This document shows positions 9,389 through 18,204 of a stretch of DNA of 64,000 bases, one piece after another. Below the pieces are notes generated by a model. The model saw only the letters and a list, made by a program, of their open reading frames with translations, was not told the DNA's origin and ran no database searches. Within the stretch, counting starts at the first letter, position 1, and each line of letters opens with the position of its first letter. The translations under genes were made by a program, and so were the position numbers. The stretch comes from Bacteroidales bacterium (lineage in GTDB: Bacteria; Bacteroidota; Bacteroidia; Bacteroidales; Lentimicrobiaceae). Location: positions 186,001-250,000 of the forward strand of contig JAEUTG010000043.1 in the NCBI GenBank assembly GCA_016788045.1, given 5' to 3'.

Positions 9389-10417
9389 ATGGCTGTGAAT
9401 CCGGTCACCATTATGGACCTGGCAAAATTGCTGAACTTATCCAAATCAACAGTTAGCCGGGCCCTGAAAAACCACCCTGACATCAGCCAGGCTACACGCG
9501 ACGCGGTGAGGCAGCTGGCTGATGCACTCAATTACCGTCCGAATTCGGTTGCTGTTACCCTAAGGCACAAAAAAAGCAGAATTATCGGACTGGTGGTTCC
9601 GCAGATCTCCTATTTCTTCTTTCCCTCGGTGGTTAAAGGAATTGAAGATGAAGTGAACAAGCATGGCTATACCCTCATGATTATGCAGTCAAACGAGGAA
9701 TATACCCGTGAAAAGGAAGCATGCAACCACCTGATGTCGGGAAATGTTGAAGGAATACTCATCTCCGTTTCCAGAGAAACTGTTGATTTTCATCACTTTG
9801 AAGAGATTATCGATTCGGGATTGCCCATGGTTTTTTTCGACAGGGTTCCGGAAACCTACCTGGCGGATATGGTACTGGTTGACGATACCGACGGGGCTTA
9901 CAGGGCGGTGAAACATCTGATTGAAACCGGAAAAAGAAAAATTGCCATCTGCACCGGAACACCCAATCTGCTGATCAGCCGCAACAGATTGAAGGGCTAT
10001 AAACAGGCTCTTTCCGAACATGATATTCCTATTTACGAACAATACATTTTTGAAGGGGAGAGTCCTGAAGAAGTTGAAAAAGAGATGGGTAAGCTGCTTG
10101 ACTTACCCAATCGGCCGGATGGCATTTTCGCTATCAGTGATCTTACCATGGCAGGCATTATGCAGGCTATTTATAGCCGCAGGCTCAGGATTCCTGATGA
10201 TATCGGGGTAATCGGCTTTTGCGAAGAGCCTTTCAGTCTAATGTACAACCCGCCTGTTTCAACCATCAGGCCCATGGGATACGAAATCGGGAAAACCGCT
10301 GCCAACCTTCTGTTTAAGAAGATTCTTGACGGCGAAGACACCCTCACTGTGGGCAGGGTTGAACTTACCGGAGAGCTGATTGCCCGCGCCTCTACCATCG
10401 CTGATCAGAGACATTAA
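9389..10417 (+). CDS. LacI-family transcriptional regulator
   Basis: 342 residues from the ATG at 9389; the longer reading from 9326 would begin inside the promoter. The N-terminal LacI helix-turn-helix is clear: VTIMDLAKLLNLSKSTVSRA, then LADALNYRPNSVAVTLRHKK for the hinge. A periplasmic-binding-protein-like effector domain covers about 60-335 (IGLVVPQISYFFFPSVVKGI, VFFDRVP, GYKQAL, PDGIFAISD, VIGFCEEP). It should bind a sugar or sugar phosphate and control the convergent MFS, phosphorylase, kinase and TonB receptor genes. A matching double palindrome lies at 16799-16820, upstream of the receptor promoter. No SusR-type hybrid sensor is present, so control appears to be through this one-component regulator. 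Confidence 0.95.
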   Translation: MAVNPVTIMDLAKLLNLSKSTVSRALKNHPDISQATRDAVRQLADALNYRPNSVAVTLRHKKSRIIGLVVPQISYFFFPSVVKGIEDEVNKHGYTLMIMQSNEEYTREKEACNHLMSGNVEGILISVSRETVDFHHFEEIIDSGLPMVFFDRVPETYLADMVLVDDTDGAYRAVKHLIETGKRKIAICTGTPNLLISRNRLKGYKQALSEHDIPIYEQYIFEGESPEEVEKEMGKLLDLPNRPDGIFAISDLTMAGIMQAIYSRRLRIPDDIGVIGFCEEPFSLMYNPPVSTIRPMGYEIGKTAANLLFKKILDGEDTLTVGRVELTGELIARASTIADQRH

Positions 10418-10462
10418 CGGTTGAAATACCCCCTGTTTTTACTTACCTCTCTACAATGGGGT

Positions 10463-11695
10463 TTAATATTCGCTTTCATCAAGCTTCTTCAGCCTGGCTG
10501 CAGTTGGAGAATACAGGGCATTGAACACCGTTCCGGCAAGCAATACTCCGGCAAATACGGTTGCGAGAATGAATCCTACCAGCGGATCTTTGCCGAATGC
10601 ATCACTGGCAGCACCCATGGTTAGTGGTCCGAAAGCGGCTCCGGCCGCAGTGAAGAAAAGAATTACCCCAGCGACGGCACCGTGACTGCTTTTCGGAAAA
10701 CAACTGATGCCTTTGGAGTTGATGGTCGGGTACAGCACCGACATAAACAACCCGGAAAGAGGCAGTAACAGAACCGCCACCCCAACGCCCCCGATGATGC
10801 TGAAAAGAAAACAAAGAAAAATGGCAGCACTGAACAGTACCATGGCTCCGCTCCAGTTGAAACGGCTCAGGATAAAAGCACCCAGAAATCTTCCGCCGGC
10901 CCTGAGGAAAAAGAAAATGGACAATGAATAGGTGGCCACCAGCAGGAGATTGCCTTCATACTTTTCGAGCAGGGTTGGCATCCACACATAAATGGCTGAT
11001 TCAACAGCGACATACAGGAATGCCGCGAAGGAAAACCCAAGGGCATAGGGGTCTTTGAGCATCTTAAGGGTGCGGGCAAGGTTTACCGGCTCCTCCTGCG
11101 ATACTTTTGATGCCGGATATTTCACCAGCAGGGATATGCCGATGAGTATCAGACTCAGAACAGCAGCCACAACGTACAGATACTTCCACTCCACCTGGGC
11201 CGATAACAGATAACTCACCAGAAAGGTCCCGAGAATAGCCCCTACCCCGAAAAAGCCTTCCACCATATTCATGGTGGAGGTATGTTCTTTTGTGGAGGTT
11301 GAAATATCCCCGATCAATGCCAGGGCTGCTGTCTTGAAAATTCCGATGGCCAGTCCTGAAATCATCAGCAACATGAGGAAGAAACCGAAGGAATTCCCTA
11401 CGATAAACAGTAGAGAATTGAGTGCAAAAAGCGACAAGCCAACGATGATGGTGGTTTTTCTTCCGAACCGGTCGGCCATAAAACCCAACATAATACCGCC
11501 AAGGGCAATGGCCGTCATCGGGCCATAATGAAGCAGTCCTGCAGAGGTCATACTCAGATCAAACTGTTTCATCACCACCCGGATAATCTCACCAACCGCA
11601 TCGGTGGTCATGGCAAACATCATGAACATCAGGTATGTGAGCCATTTTATGGTCATCAGATTCCGGTTGCTGAGCATCGTATTGTTATTGATCAT
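10463..11695 (-). CDS. MFS permease, probably sugar transporter
   Basis: 410 residues with about 12 hydrophobic segments. The MFS signature loop between TM2 and TM3 is present (GFMADRFGRKTTIIVG), and there is a second related loop after TM8 (RAGGRFLGAFILSRF). Between TM6 and TM7 lies a charged stretch (KYPASKVSQEEPVNLARTLK). By position it is the inner membrane importer of the sugar locus: it follows the phosphorylase gene by 26 bp on the same strand. The substrate is likely the disaccharide or glycoside split by that enzyme (inference). It converges with the regulator gene, with 45 bp between stops. Confidence 0.88.
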   Translation of the reverse strand: MINNNTMLSNRNLMTIKWLTYLMFMMFAMTTDAVGEIIRVVMKQFDLSMTSAGLLHYGPMTAIALGGIMLGFMADRFGRKTTIIVGLSLFALNSLLFIVGNSFGFFLMLLMISGLAIGIFKTAALALIGDISTSTKEHTSTMNMVEGFFGVGAILGTFLVSYLLSAQVEWKYLYVVAAVLSLILIGISLLVKYPASKVSQEEPVNLARTLKMLKDPYALGFSFAAFLYVAVESAIYVWMPTLLEKYEGNLLLVATYSLSIFFFLRAGGRFLGAFILSRFNWSGAMVLFSAAIFLCFLFSIIGGVGVAVLLLPLSGLFMSVLYPTINSKGISCFPKSSHGAVAGVILFFTAAGAAFGPLTMGAASDAFGKDPLVGFILATVFAGVLLAGTVFNALYSPTAARLKKLDESEY

Positions 11696-11721
11696 AGATC
11701 TGTTGTTTTCAGGTTGGTTTT

Positions 11722-13191
11722 TCAGACAGTGTATTCTGCCAGGAGTCCGTTTTGGTCTGTATATCCAATGGAGGTGTGATAAGTAGTTAGATCAATACTC
11801 AGCCGGCAACGGTGATTCCCATACTCCCGGGTCAGTTCAATCAGGTGGTCAGCGGTTTCACTGATCATCAGCTTTCCTTCGAAAGCCGGGTGTGAGTTTC
11901 GGAACCTTATCAGCTCTGTTAGCCGCTTTACAACAGGCTTTTTGCACGCTGACTCAATTTCTTCCATTGTAAAATTGTGCCGGTTTATCTCGCGGCCCTC
12001 GCCGGTTCTGTTTACATTCTCCAGATCGTTTTCCCCGGCCAGTAAACCCACATAATATACCTGCGGAATTCCCGGCGCAAAAAACTGCAGGGCACGGGCA
12101 GCAAGGTAGGCATCATCATCAGATCCCAACACCGAATAATAGGAGCAGCGGATCTGGTGTATGTCAAATCCATCAGAAGACTTGTGTTTTTCTGAATACA
12201 CATAGCTGAGGTTGGCTCCGCGCTGCATGCAGATGTCGACCACCCTGCGGGCTTCATCTGTACTCACCAGATCGTCAAGGTCGGGCTTCACCGGGATCCC
12301 GTCGTGGCAATCCAGCATGGTAAACTGTTTTTCGGGCCGTATCGTCAGGTAATCCTTCAGTCTTCTTCCGGTTTTCATCACCAATGCCTCGAGAATGGCA
12401 TAGGGAAGCACAAAATCGTAAATCCAGAAACCTTTTGAGGCCAGTTTGTATTGTATGGTATGATGTGAGTGTACCTCAGGCAGTAATGTAATCTGAAGCC
12501 GGTCGGCTTGCTCTTTTATCCAATCCAGAAAAAGATAAACCTCAGGATCAACAAAAAAACAGCTTGTTCCAGGCTTTTTTACCACGTAGCCAACAGCATC
12601 CAGACGGACGATGCGTACACCGTTCGCGGCAAAGTTCTCCAGAAACCGGGTCAGCAGCTCCTTAGTCAGTGGCGCATTGATATCCAGATCTATCTGTTGT
12701 GAGGGGTCTTCTTTGCCAAAAGTTGTCCATACCAGCACTCCGGTTTTGTCGGTACCGGTCTCAAATACCGACCAGGGTTGCTTCCGCCGGAGAAACATCT
12801 GCGCTACCTCCCCTTCAACCGGCTTTCCGTCGGGCCAAAGTTTGTCGGTGGTGAGAAACAAGTCAGCCCATTGCGACGACCGCCCGTTCCTCAGGAAGTC
12901 CTGAAAAAAAACTGACTTTGCGGAGATATGGTTGACCATCAGGTCGAGCAGCAGATCGTGATCTTTGCCAATCTCCCTTACGTCCTCCCAGTTGCCGAAT
13001 GTGGGATCAATTTCAAGGTAGGTAAGCGGAGCAAATCCACGGTCGCCCGACGAGGGATAGGGCGGCAGGATGTGAATGCCACCTTCGAAAACGCCCGGAA
13101 ACCACTCCCGCAGGGCCTGATTTAGGTTTCTGAGGTTGCCACCGAATGAATCGGGGTAGGTGATCAGCTGTACCTTGTTCTTTAATTCCAT
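11722..13191 (-). CDS. GH13_18 alpha-glucoside phosphorylase (sucrose phosphorylase type)
   Basis: 489 residues from the ATG at 13191, giving the MELKNKVQLITY start typical of the family; the ATG at 13224 would overlap the kinase gene. GH13 landmarks: GFAPLTYLEIDPTFGNW, the nucleophile Asp in RLDAVGY (about D198), acid/base Glu in LPEVHSHH (about E239), and the stabilising Asp in LDCHDGIPV (about D297). FAPGIPQVYYVGLLAGEND is characteristic of sucrose phosphorylases and their relatives. The reaction is reversible phosphorolysis of an alpha-glucoside to alpha-glucose 1-phosphate and a free acceptor. Family members act on sucrose, sucrose 6'-phosphate, glucosylglycerol or glucosylglycerate, and specificity cannot be fixed by eye. 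No signal peptide, so it acts in the cytoplasm, after the MFS importer. Confidence 0.9.
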   Translation of the reverse strand: MELKNKVQLITYPDSFGGNLRNLNQALREWFPGVFEGGIHILPPYPSSGDRGFAPLTYLEIDPTFGNWEDVREIGKDHDLLLDLMVNHISAKSVFFQDFLRNGRSSQWADLFLTTDKLWPDGKPVEGEVAQMFLRRKQPWSVFETGTDKTGVLVWTTFGKEDPSQQIDLDINAPLTKELLTRFLENFAANGVRIVRLDAVGYVVKKPGTSCFFVDPEVYLFLDWIKEQADRLQITLLPEVHSHHTIQYKLASKGFWIYDFVLPYAILEALVMKTGRRLKDYLTIRPEKQFTMLDCHDGIPVKPDLDDLVSTDEARRVVDICMQRGANLSYVYSEKHKSSDGFDIHQIRCSYYSVLGSDDDAYLAARALQFFAPGIPQVYYVGLLAGENDLENVNRTGEGREINRHNFTMEEIESACKKPVVKRLTELIRFRNSHPAFEGKLMISETADHLIELTREYGNHRCRLSIDLTTYHTSIGYTDQNGLLAEYTV

Positions 13192-13198
13192 GAAATAC

Positions 13199-13855
13199 TT
13201 AGTCTGTTGGTTTTGAAACTTCAAGTTTGTCAGAAATCAGAAAATCGGCCAGAAAACGGTGCCCCGCAATGATTTTATGCTCAGTTACCAGAATGTTCTC
13301 CACAAACGGATCGTTCACTTCATTACCCCGGTTGCGTTTGATCCGGTAAGGTAATGTGTCTTTGTAGGTACTGGTGATGAATATCCGTGTATCAACCTTG
13401 CGTAAAAGCGAAACATAGGTTCCTTCAATAATGATGACTTTTACACCTTCAAGGCTGATGTTCATGTCCGTAACCGTGTTGGCGTGATAATCAGTGAAAG
13501 GAACCACAATGAATTTCTTCCCTGCCAGGGCATCGGTAATATTCTTCTGGAGAAGGTCAAGTCTGACTTCGGCATGAGGACCCAGCCAATCGGAATCGGC
13601 TTTGCGGCGGGCATCGTTCAGCGCCGGTGGAAGCACAAAATAGTTATCCTGATTCAGCACAACCGAAGTGATTCCCCTCCTTTTCAGCTCACGGTAAACA
13701 GAGGCCCCGGTTTCGGTTTTCCCCGATCCGGATTCCCCTGCGACAGTAACAACATACATTCCCGGCCTGCTTAATATGTGTTCAGAAATTTCATTCACAA
13801 TCTGCCGGGCTGCCTGCTCGTGAAGTGATTCAATGGTATTGATTTCAGTATTCAT
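13199..13855 (-). CDS. Uridine kinase-like P-loop kinase
   Basis: 218 residues, cytoplasmic. The Walker A loop is GESGSGKTE at about 39-47, followed by NQDNYFVLPP (the region that binds substrate in uridine kinase and phosphoribulokinase relatives) and DYHANTVTDMNISLEGVKVIIIEGTYVSLL, matching the uridine kinase EGIY-type strand; RIKRNRGNEVNDPF may form the lid. It sits 7 bp before the phosphorylase gene and is probably cotranscribed with it. A nucleoside role in a sugar operon is unlikely; because this superfamily also includes glycerate 3-kinase and phosphoribulokinase, it may phosphorylate the acceptor released by phosphorolysis (for example glycerate or fructose). That is inference. Confidence 0.8.
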   Translation of the reverse strand: MNTEINTIESLHEQAARQIVNEISEHILSRPGMYVVTVAGESGSGKTETGASVYRELKRRGITSVVLNQDNYFVLPPALNDARRKADSDWLGPHAEVRLDLLQKNITDALAGKKFIVVPFTDYHANTVTDMNISLEGVKVIIIEGTYVSLLRKVDTRIFITSTYKDTLPYRIKRNRGNEVNDPFVENILVTEHKIIAGHRFLADFLISDKLEVSKPTD

Positions 13856-13945
13856 ACCCTTAGCGCTCGATGTTTGTTAATTATGCCTGATACTCTTCAC
13901 TAAAATAGATAATCCGGCGGAAAGTGCTGTTGACTGTTTTTTGAA

Positions 13946-13980
13946 AAACACCGGCAGGAAATATGCTCCCACCGGTGTTT
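13946..13980 (-). terminator. Hairpin terminator or attenuator after the TonB receptor gene
   Basis: AAACACCGG at 13946-13954 pairs perfectly with CCGGTGTTT at 13972-13980. Read on the minus strand, the stem ends in a T-rich run. It lies between the receptor stop (14003) and the kinase start (13855), so it may reduce read-through from the receptor gene into the enzyme genes. Confidence 0.65.
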
Positions 13981-14002
13981 AAACCAACCATCCTAAACAC
14001 AC

Positions 14003-16663
14003 CTAGAAGTTATAAATTACTGAGAAACTGGTAGCTCTTCCGGTAATCGGCCGGCCCCTCATGTAATTAACGGCATTGTCAGTAAATGCATCGCCTTCCA
14101 TTTCTGTGAGGCCGAAAGTATTGAAAAGGTTATTTACATTGGCCCTGATTACCAGGCCCTTGGTCAGCTTATAGGAAGCAAAGGCATTTACATAGGTAAA
14201 TCCGGGTAAAACCACAACATTGTCGAACTGGGCAAAAACTTTGGTGGTTCCTACCAGGCTGAACCCAACGGCTGCTTTCCCGATTCTGTAGGAAGGATTG
14301 ATGTTGAACATCAGATCAGGAACACGGCGTGGGGTATTGCCTTCCTGGTCAGGATTGTTGCTTTTCGAGATTTCAGCCTTGGTATAGGTAGCTCCGGCAG
14401 TCGTTTCAAAGTTGCCGAATTTAACCGACCCGTCAACCTCCATGCCGAATGAGGTGTATTCAATGTTGAAAACCTTATCAAATTCTGAATTCTGCTCCGA
14501 CAATTTAGCATAAAACGTGGTTGCATTGAAGGCTACGTTTGAGGATTTGTATTTAAAGCCCAGTTCTGCCTGGAAAATCTCATCGGCATCCAGCCCTTCA
14601 ATGGTTTTGCCTTCATCGGTGATATAGGCGGAATAGAGCAGACGATCGGCATTGGCCCTGGCACCTTTGCTGATGCGGGCAAATACAGCCTTATCGTTAT
14701 CAAGTTTATAGTTGGCTCCCACTGAATAGGAAAGATAACTGTAATCATAAGCCACCGATTTCGGGTTGGCATTGTTGAGTACGGTGGTGGTAGAGTCAAT
14801 TGCAGACATTACGCCATCGTTGTTAACATCCACCGGAGTCTGCATGTTGGTGAGGTAAGAGCCATAGGCATTCCCGAAATCGTACCTGAGACTGGCGTCA
14901 ATGTTCAGGTCGCTGGTGATATCAACCCCGACATTGGCATACGGAGCATCCACACTGTAGCGCATATCGTAACCTCTGGTACAGCAGTTCCCCCAGGCCG
15001 GAACACCGTGTGCATACAGACCGTTCTCGGTAGCAGCCACACCATTGGCGCGGGTCAGGTTTATCAGTCGTGAGCCATCGGTAGTAATGTCCGTCACATA
15101 GGCCTGCCACAGCCAGGTCATGTCGATGCGCTGGTAAGCCTTGTAATAACCGGCAGTGAGGTGAATTTTATCGTTAAACGTTTTGGTCAGGTAGAAATCA
15201 TTGGTAAAGTTATCCAGACTGTTCATTTCAACATCAAAACTGTGCACCGTCATCAGCAGCCCGTTTCCGTTCAGCGATGATAATTCTGCAGCAGTCAGGG
15301 TAACCCCGGCATTGGCACCATTGGCATAACTGGCGGTGTACCCTTCGCCTGCAATAGAGGTAGCAATGGCATCGGCGGTATTGATGGCAACCGGGAACGG
15401 AGAATTGAATTTCCCTTTGTTAAATGCCATTCTTGCTTTGTTTTTAACGTTCCAACCGTCGCCGAGATCAAACGAAAACTCTGTACCGAAAGCCGTTGAA
15501 ACAGGGTGCATTCCATCACTGATATCACTGGTCCTCAGGTTACCGTTTCCATCTACACCATTCAGTTTAAGGAAGTAAGGGCTCTGAAGGGTAGCGGTGA
15601 GTGCATCATAACCCTCAACAGATTCAAAGGTAGGATCCGCAGCAGTTCCGGTTCCTTTAACAGGCATCGGCATATAACTTATAGCCCTGTCGTTGAGATA
15701 TTTAAAATAAACGCGGGCATAACCCTTCTTAAAGTTTTTGGTAAGATTGGCCTTGATCTGTCCACCATAATTGCCTTCGTACCCAGCCTTCCGCGGGCCT
15801 TCACCCTGGCGGAAAAATCCACCAACATGGAAACTGACATCATTACCAATGGGTGAACCGTATTCAAAATCAGTCCTGAACGATTTATAATCTACCCCGA
15901 GAGAGGTACCTATGCTCCCTCCCTCTACAGCGCCGGTTTTGCTGATAAAATTGATGATCCCGGCTGGTGAATTACTGGCAAAGGTTGAAGCAGAGCCCCC
16001 TTTGATGGCTTCTATACGATCGGTGGTGTAATCTGATCTCAGGTAAATATCTGCATTACCGAAAGAGATATCGCCGAACTGCATCACAGGGAGTCCGTCT
16101 TCATGCAACTGCAGGAATTTCGAACCTCCAGAGGTAATGGGAATACCCCGGACAGAAATGTTGGCATTTCCTTCACCTCCGGTTGCCTCGGAATGAATCC
16201 CCGGAATGGCTTTGAAAATCTCAGCGGTCGTAACTGCACCGAATTCTTCCACGGCTTTCGGCCGCATGGTCGATACATTGATGCTCGACTCAAGGGCCGA
16301 TTTCTGGTTTACAACCCCGGTTACTACAATCTGATCCAGCCCGATAAGGTCTGCAGAAAGATCGAAATCAACATTTGCCTGCTGGCCGGCTGAAAGGGTT
16401 ACCTGCTTTTCAGCATTGCTGTATCCGACATACGAAACCAAAAGGGTATAACTACCCGGTTCAGAAATCTTTAAAGTATAAGCGCCGTTTATGTCGGTAA
16501 TGGTGCCGGTACTGGTCCCCTTTACCCTCACCGTTGCACCGATCAGGGTTTCTTTGGTCTGTGAATCCATCACCTTACCTTGTATGGTACCGGTGCCCTG
16601 TGCAAATACCAGCACTGGCAGGGCTACAAAAGCCATCAACAATTGCAGTAATTTTGTTTTCAT
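14003..16663 (-). CDS. TonB-dependent receptor of the sugar locus
   Basis: 886 residues from the ATG at 16663, which begins a clean signal peptide (MKTKLLQLLMAFVALPVLVFA); a longer frame to 16735 overlaps the promoter. A carboxypeptidase-like regulatory domain follows at about 25-100 (GKVMDSQTKETLIGATVRVK). The plug lies at about 110-235, with VVTGVVNQKSALESSINVST, FKAIPGIHSEATGG and DRIEAIKGGSASTFASNSPA. A beta barrel ends in the aromatic ATSFSVIYNF. The barrel holds a RGYDMRYS loop with two adjacent Cys before it. It imports a ligand across the outer membrane; by context this is the alpha-glucoside used by the downstream enzymes. No SusD gene is adjacent, which is unusual for Bacteroidota glycan uptake. 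The promoter at 16733 and palindromes at 16799 lie upstream. Confidence 0.93.
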   Translation of the reverse strand: MKTKLLQLLMAFVALPVLVFAQGTGTIQGKVMDSQTKETLIGATVRVKGTSTGTITDINGAYTLKISEPGSYTLLVSYVGYSNAEKQVTLSAGQQANVDFDLSADLIGLDQIVVTGVVNQKSALESSINVSTMRPKAVEEFGAVTTAEIFKAIPGIHSEATGGEGNANISVRGIPITSGGSKFLQLHEDGLPVMQFGDISFGNADIYLRSDYTTDRIEAIKGGSASTFASNSPAGIINFISKTGAVEGGSIGTSLGVDYKSFRTDFEYGSPIGNDVSFHVGGFFRQGEGPRKAGYEGNYGGQIKANLTKNFKKGYARVYFKYLNDRAISYMPMPVKGTGTAADPTFESVEGYDALTATLQSPYFLKLNGVDGNGNLRTSDISDGMHPVSTAFGTEFSFDLGDGWNVKNKARMAFNKGKFNSPFPVAINTADAIATSIAGEGYTASYANGANAGVTLTAAELSSLNGNGLLMTVHSFDVEMNSLDNFTNDFYLTKTFNDKIHLTAGYYKAYQRIDMTWLWQAYVTDITTDGSRLINLTRANGVAATENGLYAHGVPAWGNCCTRGYDMRYSVDAPYANVGVDITSDLNIDASLRYDFGNAYGSYLTNMQTPVDVNNDGVMSAIDSTTTVLNNANPKSVAYDYSYLSYSVGANYKLDNDKAVFARISKGARANADRLLYSAYITDEGKTIEGLDADEIFQAELGFKYKSSNVAFNATTFYAKLSEQNSEFDKVFNIEYTSFGMEVDGSVKFGNFETTAGATYTKAEISKSNNPDQEGNTPRRVPDLMFNINPSYRIGKAAVGFSLVGTTKVFAQFDNVVVLPGFTYVNAFASYKLTKGLVIRANVNNLFNTFGLTEMEGDAFTDNAVNYMRGRPITGRATSFSVIYNF

Positions 16664-16732
16664 GATTGAAAATTTGTGAATAATATGAATAATTTGCCCT
16701 TTTCCCGGTTTGATTCCGAAGTCGGGAGACGG

Positions 16733-16763
16733 CAAATGTATAGTATGTAACTGCCTGAGTCAA
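16733..16763 (-). promoter_or_regulatory. Promoter of the TonB receptor gene
   Basis: On the minus strand, TTG (complement of 16761-16763), 20 bp, then TACATTTG (complement of 16733-16740), a full TAnnTTTG match. Transcription should start near 16727, giving a leader of about 64 bases and excluding the longer receptor start at 16735. Confidence 0.7.
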
Positions 16764-16798
16764 CAGGTTTTGGACCCTTTACAATCGATTGCTGATTT

Positions 16799-16820
16799 CA
16801 ACCGGTTGCGCAACCGGTTG
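16799..16820. promoter_or_regulatory. Double LacI-type operator palindrome
   Basis: Two identical copies of the palindrome CAACCGGTTG separated by CG form one perfect 22-bp inverted repeat. LacI-family operators are usually palindromes with a central CG and flanking GCAA/TTGC, and each copy fits this. It lies about 35 bp upstream of the -33 element of the receptor promoter (about -82 from the inferred start), a position better suited to activation or looping than to simple blocking. The LacI-type protein at 9389-10417 is the obvious candidate ligand. It also lies 174 bp upstream of the divergent gene at 16994. Confidence 0.75.
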
Positions 16821-16993
16821 CAGTTGATAACTTCTTTAAAAAAAATTTGCATTTAAAGAATTCCACCTGAAAAAAACATGGCTTTGGTAAAAAATCCTGT
16901 TACTTTCCTCGGGTAAATGCATGAAAAACAGTTCTCCTGAATATTGCTCCGGGCAAAACCAAAAAAAAATAATCACTCTGTAATATTCCGGTC

Positions 16994-17308
16994 ATGAAAG
17001 CCACCAATGTTTCAAACAATGAAAATATGAAACAGGAACTTTCAACCGGCAATACAGTCAATTCCTTCCGGATCAACCGCTGGGCCTATGGTGCCTTTGT
17101 TATACTGTCTGCATTTCTCTGGATGATGGGCGACACCTCATCTGCAGTCATCAACTTTTCCATTGCCCTGGTATTCGATCCCTTCGATCAGGAGGTAAAA
17201 TGGAGCCAGCGCCCGCTTTATCAGAGAATCTGGCTTATCGCTCATTTGTGCCTCAGCTTTGCTGGCTTATTTTACACGATCTTCGGTGATTTAAACGTAA
17301 CACTTTAA
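16994..17308 (+). CDS. Small two-TM membrane protein
   Basis: 104 residues; a second in-frame ATG at 17027 is possible. After a polar N-terminus (about 25 residues) there is one hydrophobic stretch around 29-60 (YGAFVILSAFLWMMG and AVINFSIALVF) and another at about 80-98 (IWLIAHLCLSFAGLFYTIFG). The intervening loop DPFDQEVKWSQRPLYQRIWL matches a pattern I know from small uncharacterised Bacteroidota membrane proteins (FDPF ... WQRAWLI.H). It is the first gene of a cluster: the TraB/GumN gene starts 11 bp later. Function unknown. Confidence 0.75.
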   Translation: MKATNVSNNENMKQELSTGNTVNSFRINRWAYGAFVILSAFLWMMGDTSSAVINFSIALVFDPFDQEVKWSQRPLYQRIWLIAHLCLSFAGLFYTIFGDLNVTL

Positions 17309-17319
17309 CAACAAAAAAA

Positions 17320-18204
17320 ATGAGAAAACATTCGCTATACCTGATCTTCTTTCTGCTCTCCTGCGGACTTGTTTCAGCTCAATCTGAAGGCAATACCCAA
17401 TCTCTGCTCTGGAAAGTACAGAGTAACGGGACCCAGCAGTCATCATGGATTTTCGGAACCATGCACCTTCTTACCAATGCTTACATTGATACCCTTCCTG
17501 CTGTTAAAGAAGCGTTCAACTCAAGTAACACGGTTGCTGTCGAATTACTGATTGATGAAACGGTTCAGACAAAAATCATGGAAGCATCCCTTTTGAAAGA
17601 AGGGTCGCTGAAACAGATACTTCCCGACAGCTCCTACGCTTTGCTGAACCAATGGCTGAAAAATGAAGCCGGTATTGACCTGGCTGCATTCGATGCTTAC
17701 AATCCGGTTGCAGTAATGACTTTCGTGATGGGCATTGCCCAGATGAAGTATTTTCCCAATCCTCCGGAAACAATGCAACTGGATGGTTATTTTGCCGAAG
17801 AAGCCCGCAAGGAAAAGAAAGAATTGCTTGGACTCGATACTATTGAAATACAGATAGATGCGCTTTTTAACAGTTTTTCTACTGAACGCCAGATTGAGCT
17901 GCTGAATGAATTTCTCCATAGCAAAAAAAGTGTTCAGGAACAGATCAGATTGTTGTATGATGCATACCTGGCGCAGGATCTTGAAAAAATGGAAGAACTG
18001 ATGTACGGGTCCTATACAACGGATGAAATTGAGGTTCTGCTTGACAACCGCAACAAATACTGGGTTGAGCAGCTGAGCTCAAAAATGAATGAACAATCCG
18101 TATTTTTGGCGGTTGGTGCCTTGCATCTGCCAGGTGAAAACGGGTTGATTGAATTGCTCAGGGCACGGGGATTTACTGTTGAAGCTGTTAATACCAAACA
18201 CTGA
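17320..18204 (+). CDS. TraB/GumN family protein (Tiki-like fold)
   Basis: 294 residues. A signal peptide (MRKHSLYLIFFLLSCGLVSA) directs export; a Cys at 15 is too early to be a good lipobox. The family markers are the GTMH motif at 46-49 after LLWKVQ, a following Glu in VAVELLIDE, and a second His in GALHLPGENG near 269. This is the layout of TraB/GumN/Tiki proteins (PF01963), which use two GxxH-type motifs to hold a metal; eukaryotic Tiki is a metalloprotease. Bacterial substrates are mostly unknown. The gene ends with TGA directly abutting the TTG start of the sigma factor, so the two are translationally coupled. Confidence 0.9.
   Translation: MRKHSLYLIFFLLSCGLVSAQSEGNTQSLLWKVQSNGTQQSSWIFGTMHLLTNAYIDTLPAVKEAFNSSNTVAVELLIDETVQTKIMEASLLKEGSLKQILPDSSYALLNQWLKNEAGIDLAAFDAYNPVAVMTFVMGIAQMKYFPNPPETMQLDGYFAEEARKEKKELLGLDTIEIQIDALFNSFSTERQIELLNEFLHSKKSVQEQIRLLYDAYLAQDLEKMEELMYGSYTTDEIEVLLDNRNKYWVEQLSSKMNEQSVFLAVGALHLPGENGLIELLRARGFTVEAVNTKH

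Noticed and set aside
9389..16663. Classical SusC/SusD polysaccharide utilisation locus
   Set aside because: There is no SusD-like lipoprotein, no surface glycan-binding protein and no SusR or hybrid sensor; the GH13_18 enzyme has no signal peptide.
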